Assembly: GCA_934196125.1 (NCBI GenBank)
Contig: CAKPVT010000050.1
Span: 1-10,265 of the forward strand
Length of the DNA stretch: 10,265 nucleotides
Source of the DNA: an uncultured Streptococcus sp.
GTDB taxonomy: Bacteria > Bacillota > Bacilli > Lactobacillales > Streptococcaceae
Direction of reading: 5' to 3'
Numbering within the stretch: the first letter of the stretch is position 1; each line of letters starts with the position of its first letter. Made by a program: the position numbers and the translations under genes. Positions 5,289-10,265 of the stretch are shown piece by piece. The notes below the pieces were generated by a model. It was given only the letters and a program-made list of their open reading frames with translations, did not search any database and was not told the DNA's origin.

Positions 5289-7255
5289 AAATTCAAGACT
5301 TGCTCAGAAAAGATGTCATGATTCTTGATTTGAAAGCAACTTCAAAAGAAGCAGCGATCGATGAAATGATCACAAGCCTTGTTGAACACGGTGTGGTAAC
5401 TGATTTTGATGCTTTTAAACAAGGTATCATGAACCGTGAAGCACAAACATCTACTGGTTTAGGTGATGGTATTGCCATGCCTCACAGTAAAAATGCAGCT
5501 GTTAAAGAAGCGACTGTTTTGTTTGCTAAATCTGCTGCAGGTGTTGATTATGAAGCATTGGACGGTCAACCAACTTACCTATTCTTCATGATTGCAGCAC
5601 CAGATGGCGCAAACGACACTCACTTGGTTGCTCTTGCTGAATTATCAAAATATCTTTTGAAAGATGGCTTTGCTGGTCAATTACGTCAAGTGATGTCAGC
5701 TGATGAAGTAATTGCAACATTTAACGCTGCAGAAGAAGATAACAAAGCAAAAGAAGAATCGAAAGCTGCTCCAGTTTCAGATGATAAACCACTTATCGTA
5801 GCTGTTACAGCTTGTACAACTGGTATTGCACATACTTATATGGCAGAAGAAGCCCTCATCAAACAAGGTGACGAAATGGGTGTCACAGTCCGTGTTGAAA
5901 CAAATGGTGCTTCAGGTGTCGGTAATCGTTTGACTGCTGATGAAATTGCGCGTGCAAAAGGTGTCATTATTGCAGCTGATAAAGCCGTTGAAATGGCACG
6001 TTTTGATGGAAAGCCATTAGTATCACGTCCAGTTGCTGACGGTATTAAAAAATCTGAAGAATTAATCAATATCATCCTTGACGGAAAAGCAGAAACTTAT
6101 ACAGCTTCAGCTGATAAAGCTTCATCTTCAAGTGATGCTAGTGAAAAATTAAACCTTGGTGCTGCATTCTACAAACACTTGATGAGCGGTGTTTCTCAGA
6201 TGTTGCCATTCGTTATTGGTGGTGGTATTTTAATTGCCATTTCATTCTTGATTGACCAATTTATGGGTGTGCCAAATGACCAATTGAGTCACCTTGGTAA
6301 TTACCATGAAATTGCAGCTGTCTTTAACCAACTTGGTAACGCTGCCTTTGGTTTCATGATTCCAGTATTTGCAGCTTACATTGCTTATTCAATTGCTGAA
6401 AAACCTGGTTTGGTAGCTGGTTTCACAGCTGGTGCTATGGCAACTTCAGGTATTGCCTTCGGTCGCATTTCATTCTATAGTTTGGATAGCGCAGTAAACC
6501 TTGCTGACAATCAAATTGCCTCAGGTTTCCTTGGAGCTCTTGTTGGTGGTTTCTTAGCTGGTGGTGTTATTCTTGTTCTTAAGAAAGCTCTTGCCTTCTT
6601 ACCAAAATCACTTGAAGGTATCAAATCAATCCTCCTTTACCCACTTCTTGGTGTGTTGGTAACAGGATTTTTGATGCTCTTCATCAACATTCCTATGGCA
6701 GCTATTAACAGTGCACTTTATGATTTCCTTGATAGTTTGTCTGGTAGCTCTGCTATTATCCTTGGACTTATCCTTGGTGGTATGATGGCAATCGATATGG
6801 GTGGACCTTTCAATAAAGCTGCTTATGTCTTTGGTACAAGTAGTCTTACTGCGGCAGCTCTTTCAAATGGTGGTTCAGTTGTTATGGCGGCTGTTATGGC
6901 CGGTGGTATGGTTCCTCCTCTTGCTGTCTTTGTTGCAACACGTTTGTTCAAAGATAAATTTACAGCTGAAGAACGTGACGCTGGTTTGACAAATATTGTT
7001 ATGGGACTATCGTTCATCACAGAAGGTGCAATTCCATTTGGTGCTGCTGACCCTGCTCGTGCTATTCCAAGCTTTATGGTTGGTTCAGCTGTAACAGGTG
7101 CTTTAGTAGGTGCATTTGGCATTAAATTGATGGCTCCTCATGGTGGTATCTTCGTCTTTGCATTGACAAGTAACTGGATTCTTTACCTTGTTGCTATTGT
7201 TATCGGTGCTATTATTTCAGGATTACTATTTGGTGCCCTTAGAAAAGCTAAATAA
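5285..7255 (+). CDS. fruA: Fructose-specific PTS enzyme IIABC (656 aa)
   Basis: This membrane permease of the phosphotransferase system imports fructose while phosphorylating it to fructose-1-phosphate, using phosphate passed from HPr. Three domains are fused. IIA covers about 1-147, with the phosphorylated histidine H67 in GIAMPHSK. A charged and Ser/Ala-rich linker follows. IIB covers about 168-267, with the phosphocysteine C177 in TACTTGIAHTYMAEEAL. A second Ser-rich linker (274-288) leads to the IIC membrane domain (about 293-652), with many hydrophobic helices, GGPFNKAAYVFG (506-517) and ITEGAIPFGAADP (578-590). The order A-B-C and the length are typical for Firmicutes. It is the last gene of the operon and ends at a clear terminator. 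In some streptococci the name fruA is used for a secreted fructanase, and the permease is called fruI. Confidence 0.95.
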   Translation: MKIQDLLRKDVMILDLKATSKEAAIDEMITSLVEHGVVTDFDAFKQGIMNREAQTSTGLGDGIAMPHSKNAAVKEATVLFAKSAAGVDYEALDGQPTYLFFMIAAPDGANDTHLVALAELSKYLLKDGFAGQLRQVMSADEVIATFNAAEEDNKAKEESKAAPVSDDKPLIVAVTACTTGIAHTYMAEEALIKQGDEMGVTVRVETNGASGVGNRLTADEIARAKGVIIAADKAVEMARFDGKPLVSRPVADGIKKSEELINIILDGKAETYTASADKASSSSDASEKLNLGAAFYKHLMSGVSQMLPFVIGGGILIAISFLIDQFMGVPNDQLSHLGNYHEIAAVFNQLGNAAFGFMIPVFAAYIAYSIAEKPGLVAGFTAGAMATSGIAFGRISFYSLDSAVNLADNQIASGFLGALVGGFLAGGVILVLKKALAFLPKSLEGIKSILLYPLLGVLVTGFLMLFINIPMAAINSALYDFLDSLSGSSAIILGLILGGMMAIDMGGPFNKAAYVFGTSSLTAAALSNGGSVVMAAVMAGGMVPPLAVFVATRLFKDKFTAEERDAGLTNIVMGLSFITEGAIPFGAADPARAIPSFMVGSAVTGALVGAFGIKLMAPHGGIFVFALTSNWILYLVAIVIGAIISGLLFGALRKAK

Positions 7256-7277
7256 TAAATTTTATTAATCTAACATT

Positions 7278-7300
7278 GAACTCCTTTGGGAGTTCTTTTT
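7278..7300 (+). terminator. Rho-independent terminator of the fru operon
   Basis: GAACTCC (7278-7284) pairs with GGAGTTC (7289-7295) across a four-base loop, followed by five T. It lies 22 bases after the fruA stop. Confidence 0.92.
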
Positions 7301-7302
7301 AT

Positions 7303-7319
7303 TATAGTTAAAAACTATA
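7303..7319. promoter_or_regulatory. MET-box 1 (MtaR/MetR-type operator)
   Basis: TATAGTTAAAAACTATA is a perfect palindrome with seven-base arms. It matches the streptococcal MET-box (TATAGTTTNAAACTATA-like) recognised by the LysR-type methionine regulator MtaR/MetR. It lies upstream of a metE remnant, where such boxes are expected. Confidence 0.75.
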
Positions 7320-7333
7320 ATAAATTCTAAATG

Positions 7334-7350
7334 TATAGCTAAAAACTATA
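7334..7350. promoter_or_regulatory. MET-box 2 (MtaR/MetR-type operator)
   Basis: TATAGCTAAAAACTATA differs from box 1 at one base. The two centres are 31 bases apart, about three helical turns, so two regulator dimers would sit on the same DNA face. The pair is preserved although metE itself is gone. Confidence 0.75.
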
Positions 7351-7392
7351 CCAGGCCATGAAAAGTAGAATGGTGAAAGGTATTAAAAAATC

Positions 7393-7421
7393 TTGTTATC
7401 CTTTACAATCTTAATTATAAA
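7393..7421 (+). promoter_or_regulatory. Probable promoter of the truncated metE locus
   Basis: TTGTTA (7393-7398), a 17-base spacer and TATAAA (7416-7421) make a moderate sigma-A promoter. An alternative -10, TACAAT (7404-7409), has no good -35 and would need an activator. Either places the MET-boxes upstream of the -35, consistent with activation by a LysR-type protein. Confidence 0.45.
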
Positions 7422-7469
7422 AAAATCAGTAGGTATGGTTTAAAACTAATGCTGGTATAGGAGGTAACT

Positions 7470-7604
7470 ATGGTAAAGGTTTCGAATTTGGGTTATCCGC
7501 GTTTAGGTGAAAATCGCGAGTGGCAGAAGTTGCAGAAAAATACGGTGTTACTCGTGTCCAAGTTGCTCTTGCTTGGCTATGGCAAAAAGGGATTGACTCA
7601 CTGA
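7470..7604 (+). pseudogene. metE: metE 5' fragment (first ~20 codons) fused out of frame to foreign sequence
   Basis: A strong ribosome site AGGAGG (7459-7464) precedes an ATG at 7470 encoding MVKVSNLGYPRLGENREWQK. This matches the N-terminus of cobalamin-independent methionine synthase, which makes methionine from homocysteine and methyltetrahydropteroyl-triglutamate. The real enzyme is about 750 residues. Here homology stops after about 20 residues, near 7529. The frame continues as out-of-frame aldo/keto reductase sequence to a TGA at 7602, giving a 44-residue hybrid with no expected function. The metE control region upstream is intact. The break is shared with the aldo/keto reductase fragment, so one deletion probably removed most of both genes and anything between them. 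Confidence 0.72.
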
Positions 7605-7732
7605 TTATTGGAGTGACAAAAGAAAAATACTTAGATGATTTCATGGGTGCTTTTGACGTGACTTTGACAGATGACGATATGGCTTATTTGGACGAAAAAT
7701 ATTTACCACATAAAATCGTTGGTGCGTTGTAG
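7515..7732 (+). pseudogene. Aldo/keto reductase C-terminal fragment (~70 codons)
   Basis: Read in the frame of 7517, the sequence encodes RVAEVAEKYGVTRVQVALAW, continuing with LWQKGIDSLIIGVTKEKYL. It ends at a normal family terminus (PHKIVGAL, stop TAG at 7730-7732). This is the end of an NADPH-dependent aldo/keto reductase of about 320 residues. IIGVTK is the nucleotide-binding strand/loop, and the tail LTDDDMAYLDE is typical. The catalytic Asp-Tyr-Lys-His tetrad lies in the missing N-terminal part. A GTG at 7520 could start a 70-residue ORF but has no ribosome site. The fragment begins inside the metE remnant in a different frame, the mark of a deletion junction. Confidence 0.8.
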
Positions 7733-7911
7733 GGTGACTTTTAATCTTTGCTTTCGGTTCAAAGCGAAAGGAGAAAGTGATGCCCAGATTGAAATAGATA
7801 ATTTGCTGAAAAATCCTGTCAAGGGGCGTATTTTATCAAGCGAAACGTCAATTAATAGCTGGTTGGCAGATAACGGTCTGATTAGTAAGTTTATTATTAT
7901 TAAAAAAGTAT
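7733..7911 (+). pseudogene. Unrecognised coding-like remnant
   Basis: The frame of 7761 stays open through this stretch and reads like protein (for example GESDAQIEIDNLLKNPVKG and INSWLADNGLI). There is no start codon with a ribosome site, and the frame runs on into the MerR-type promoter. I do not recognise the family. The C-terminal tail of a small flavodoxin-like protein is one weak guess, because such genes often accompany aldo/keto reductases. It may be another casualty of the same rearrangement, or chance open frame. Confidence 0.3.
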
Positions 7912-7942
7912 TTGACTTGGAGTGCACTCTAAGGTGTATAAT
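7912..7942 (+). promoter_or_regulatory. MerR-family-type promoter (19-base spacer with dyad)
   Basis: TTGACT (7912-7917) and a perfect TATAAT (7937-7942) are separated by 19 bases, too long for efficient unassisted use. The spacer holds the dyad CTTGGAGTGCACTCTAAG (7916-7933; one mismatch between arms). This is the architecture of promoters activated by MerR-family regulators through DNA untwisting. The predicted start near 7949 gives a leader of about 110 bases for the DXS-like gene. No MerR gene is present in the window. Confidence 0.75.
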
Positions 7943-7992
7943 AACATTACTTGCAAAAATTAGTGAGTTTTTAGCTGATTTTTGAAGATATT

Positions 7993-8035
7993 AATCAATT
8001 TGAGAACAGAATATTATGAAACTTTTCAATTGATT
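7993..8035 (+). promoter_or_regulatory. Leader hairpin upstream of the DXS-like gene
   Basis: AATCAATT(T)GAGAA (7993-8006) can pair with TTTTCAATTGATT (8023-8035), giving 13 base pairs with one bulged T and one G-U pair around a 16-base loop. It ends 12 bases before the ribosome site. There is no T-tract, so it is not a terminator. It could affect mRNA stability or translation, or be incidental in AT-rich DNA. Confidence 0.3.
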
Positions 8036-8058
8036 CTTAGATGAAAGAAGGAGAATTT

Positions 8059-9822
8059 ATGGTACTTGAAACAATTTCATCACCACAAGATTTAAAACAA
8101 TTATCACGTGAAGATTTGCACCGTGTTGTTGATGAAGCAAGACAAGCGCTTCTTGAAAAAACAAGCCAACATGGTGGACACAACGGGCCAAACTTTGGTA
8201 TGGTTGAAATGACAGTTGCTATGCACTATGTCTTTAATTCACCAGTAGATAAATTCATTTTTGATGTGTCACACCAATCATACGTTCATAAAATGTTGAC
8301 TGGGCGTGCGCAAGCTTTTCTTGACCCAGCGCATTATGATGACGTATCAGGTTACACAAATCCTAAAGAAAGCGAACACGACCTCTTCACAGTAGGTCAC
8401 ACGTCAACATCATTGTCACTTGCTTCTGGTGTGGCTAAAGCGCGTGATTTGAAAGATGAAGCTTATAATGTTGTAGCAGTCATTGGTGATGGTTCCCTTT
8501 CAGGTGGTATGGCGTATGAAGGGCTAAACCAAATCGCAACAGAAGGGACAAATACGATTGTCATTATTAACGATAACGACCAATCAATCGCTGTTAACCC
8601 AACTGGCGGTATTTACACAGCGCTTCGTGACTTACGTGAAAGCAACGGTCAAGCTGATAATAATCTTTTTAAAGCTCTCGGTTTTGATTATCATTACCTT
8701 GATGCAGGAAATGACATCGACCAATTAATTGCTTTATTTGAAGAAGCCAAAGACGCTAGTCACCCAGTTTTGCTACATATTCATACGCAAAAAGGGCATG
8801 GTGTGTCATTCATGAAAGAAAATCGTGAAGCTTTCCATGCGGGGGGACCATACAATCCTGAGACAGGAGAATATCTTGGTGGCGCTGGCGCTGCTGAAAC
8901 ATATAATAGCATTACAACAGATTTTGTCTTAAATAAAATCAAAAATGACTCAACAGTAGTTGCCGTAAATGCTGGAACACCAATGTTTATGTTGAGCCAA
9001 GACCAACGCAAACAAGCAGGTAAACAATTTGTTGACGTGGGTATTGCTGAAGAAGAAGCGGCTACAATGTCAGCTGGGCTTGCTAAAAACGGTGCAAAAC
9101 CAGTCTGGTATGTTGCTTCTACATTTATGCAACGTACTTATGACCAATGGTCACATGACATAGCTTTGAACAATTTGCCAGTAACAGCTCTTGTTTACAT
9201 GGCATCTGTTAGCGCTATGAACGACGAAAGTCACCTTGGTTTCTTTGACATTCCATTCCTTGCTCACATCCCAAATGTGGTTTACTTGGCACCAACAAGT
9301 AAAGAAGAACATCTTGCCATGCTTGATTGGGCAATTGAGCAAAAAGAACACCCAGTAGCTATCCGCCTCCCAGTTGGTCCACTTCGTGAAACTGGCGTTG
9401 CTGATACGGCAGATTATTCAATTCTTAATAAGAACCAAGTGACTCAAAAAGGTAGTCAAGTAGCGCTCTTTGGTCTTGGTAATTTCTACGGATTGGCAAA
9501 GGAATCTGCTAAAGAATTGGCTGACAAACATGGTATTACAGCGACAATTGTTAATCCAAAATTCATCACAGGATTGGACGAAGAATTGCTTGATAGTTTA
9601 GAAGCTGAACACCAAGTCGTGGTTACTTTGGAAGACGGTATTTTAGAAGGTGGCTACGGTCAAATGATTGCAAGCTACCTTGGTGATACGGAACTTAAAG
9701 TCCAAAATTACGGTGTTGAAAAAGCCTTCCATGACCGCTACAATGCGCAAGAATTGTTAGCAGAAAATGGCATTACTGTCGAAAATATCGTTAACAATGT
9801 TTTAAAAAATTTGGCAGAATAA
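8059..9822 (+). CDS. DXS-like (1-deoxy-D-xylulose-5-phosphate synthase family) thiamine diphosphate enzyme (587 aa)
   Basis: A transketolase-superfamily enzyme with the domain order of DXS. The thiamine diphosphate/Mg site is GDGSLSGGMAYEGLN (143-157) to NDN (171-173). GHTSTS is at 113-118. The catalytic glutamate is E331 in DVGIAEEEA. H41, R359 and H392 match E. coli H49, R398 and H431 by eye. However, the positions of E. coli R420, D427 and R478 appear as M381, N388 and V439, so the usual glyceraldehyde-3-phosphate pocket is altered. True DXS feeds the MEP isoprenoid pathway or thiamine/pyridoxal synthesis, while streptococci normally make isoprenoids from mevalonate. The substrate is therefore open. 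ATG 8059 follows AAGGAG at five bases; the upstream ATG at 8041 lacks a ribosome site. It lies behind a MerR-type promoter and has no operon partners. Confidence 0.85.
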   Translation: MVLETISSPQDLKQLSREDLHRVVDEARQALLEKTSQHGGHNGPNFGMVEMTVAMHYVFNSPVDKFIFDVSHQSYVHKMLTGRAQAFLDPAHYDDVSGYTNPKESEHDLFTVGHTSTSLSLASGVAKARDLKDEAYNVVAVIGDGSLSGGMAYEGLNQIATEGTNTIVIINDNDQSIAVNPTGGIYTALRDLRESNGQADNNLFKALGFDYHYLDAGNDIDQLIALFEEAKDASHPVLLHIHTQKGHGVSFMKENREAFHAGGPYNPETGEYLGGAGAAETYNSITTDFVLNKIKNDSTVVAVNAGTPMFMLSQDQRKQAGKQFVDVGIAEEEAATMSAGLAKNGAKPVWYVASTFMQRTYDQWSHDIALNNLPVTALVYMASVSAMNDESHLGFFDIPFLAHIPNVVYLAPTSKEEHLAMLDWAIEQKEHPVAIRLPVGPLRETGVADTADYSILNKNQVTQKGSQVALFGLGNFYGLAKESAKELADKHGITATIVNPKFITGLDEELLDSLEAEHQVVVTLEDGILEGGYGQMIASYLGDTELKVQNYGVEKAFHDRYNAQELLAENGITVENIVNNVLKNLAE

Positions 9823-9857
9823 AAACTTTTCAGTGTAAGTAACAGTCAACATGATAA

Positions 9858-9908
9858 AAGGCAAAATTTGCCTTCAAAGAAGCTGAGACAAAGTGCACAG
9901 CTTCTTTG
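9858..9908 (+). terminator. Tandem hairpins after the DXS-like gene, probable terminator
   Basis: AAGGCAA (9858-9864) pairs with TTGCCTT (9868-9874). It directly abuts a perfect 11-bp stem, CAAAGAAGCTG (9875-9885) with CAGCTTCTTTG (9898-9908), followed by only three T. The second hairpin is the likely terminator; the weak T-tract makes efficiency uncertain. Confidence 0.6.
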
Positions 9909-10146
9909 TTTATGCAGTTATAAATCTGTAAGACGCAGTGGTTTGGACTTTAACAATTCAGAAATAGATGATTGAAGGTCGCTGTCAAGGCATATTAAAA
10001 CAGCGCTTGTCACCTTTGGTTAATTTAGATTTTCCATGCTCAATTGATTAGGTACTTTTTAATGTTTGCTTTGTAAGCTAGATTTCCAACTTCAAACGAT
10101 TCTCAAGCATTTGAGCAATCAATTACTGGGTTCTAACACGCTGGTA
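9909..10146. other. Non-coding stretch, possibly degenerate
   Basis: No frame is open for long on either strand, and I recognise no protein fragment, tRNA or riboswitch. The minus strand contains short protein-like pieces broken by stops, which might be a decayed gene or IS remnant, but nothing supports a family. It lies between the DXS-like terminator and an orphan terminator next to an IS end. Confidence 0.4.
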
Positions 10147-10180
10147 ATCGGCACTCTTTTGGGTGCTGATTTTTATTTTT
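10147..10180 (+). terminator. Orphan rho-independent terminator
   Basis: ATCGGCACTC (10147-10156) pairs with GGGTGCTGAT (10161-10170), including two G-U pairs, across a TTTT loop. It is followed by TTTTATTTTT. It is a good plus-strand terminator with no recognisable gene directly before it, suggesting that the gene it served was lost. Confidence 0.75.
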
Positions 10181-10191
10181 GACAACAGTTA

Positions 10192-10265
10192 TGTACTGAC
10201 CCCAAAAAGTTGGACAAAAAATATTAGTGAAAGGATTTAGTTCTGTATTGCACAGGACTAAGTCC
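10192..10265 (+). mobile_element. Left end of an IS3/IS150-like insertion sequence, cut by window edge
   Basis: TGTACTGACCCCAAAAAGTT (from 10192) is an IS left terminal repeat matching the inverted right end at 50-73. The next bases repeat the solo relic at 3409-3490, including the hairpin GGATTTAGT...ACTAAGTCC. The transposase genes would lie beyond the window, read rightwards. Family is judged from the ends only. Confidence 0.7.

Noticed and set aside
7301..7469. T-box or SAM riboswitch upstream of the metE remnant
   Set aside because: No T-box TGGNACCGCG sequence or SAM-aptamer core is visible. The paired palindromes are DNA operators of the MET-box type.
8041..8058. Earlier in-frame ATG for the DXS-like gene
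   Set aside because: The codons between contain the ribosome site AAGGAG used by the ATG at 8059.
9909..10146. Decayed transposase on the minus strand
   Set aside because: Short protein-like pieces appear, but stops interrupt every frame and no motif supports a transposase family.
1..10265. CRISPR array, phage or defence module
   Set aside because: No regularly spaced repeats and no genes of these types were found on either strand.

Overview
The window looks like a chromosomal segment of a low-GC Gram-positive, most likely a Streptococcus and possibly the S. bovis/equinus (gallolyticus) group. This rests on AT-rich codon use, strong GGAGG ribosome sites, tRNAs without encoded CCA, the overlapping rimM-trmD pair, a streptococcal-type fructose operon and MET-box operators. 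The genus is an inference from gene content, and the species group is a guess.

Layout. Positions 1-73 hold the right end of an IS3/IS150-like element, including a hairpin. A canonical promoter (260-288) drives tRNA-Gln(UUG) and tRNA-Glu(UUC), which end at a terminator (482-509). An extended -10 promoter then starts a run on the plus strand: rimM (ribosome maturation), trmD (tRNA m1G37 methyltransferase), a GrpB/UPF0157 nucleotidyltransferase-fold protein and a type 2 ferredoxin/flavodoxin-NADP+ reductase. The run ends in a solo IS left-end fragment (about 3409-3490) whose hairpin now appears to act as a terminator.

The fructose operon fruR-fruK-fruA (3631-7255) follows. Its three genes are joined by 4-base ATGA overlaps. 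Its promoter carries 10-base phased repeats (candidate FruR operator) and a CcpA cre site at the transcription start. FruA imports fructose as fructose-1-phosphate, FruK converts that to fructose-1,6-bisphosphate, and FruR is the expected fructose-1-phosphate-responsive repressor.

The stretch 7301-8058 is a decayed region and the most unusual part. Two MET-box palindromes and a good ribosome site lead into only the first ~20 codons of metE. These run directly into the last ~70 codons of an aldo/keto reductase in another frame, so a deletion has fused the two loci. Further on there is an unrecognised coding-like remnant and a textbook MerR-type promoter with a 19-base spacer. Next comes an intact 587-residue DXS-like thiamine diphosphate enzyme (8059-9822). 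By my alignment, residues expected to hold the substrate phosphate in true DXS are replaced, so it may not make deoxyxylulose phosphate. The window ends in non-coding DNA with tandem hairpins, an orphan terminator and the left end of another IS copy (from about 10192).

No CRISPR array, phage module or defence system is visible. The points most worth following are the metE/aldo-keto reductase fusion with its orphan MET boxes, and the atypical DXS-like enzyme behind a MerR-type promoter.
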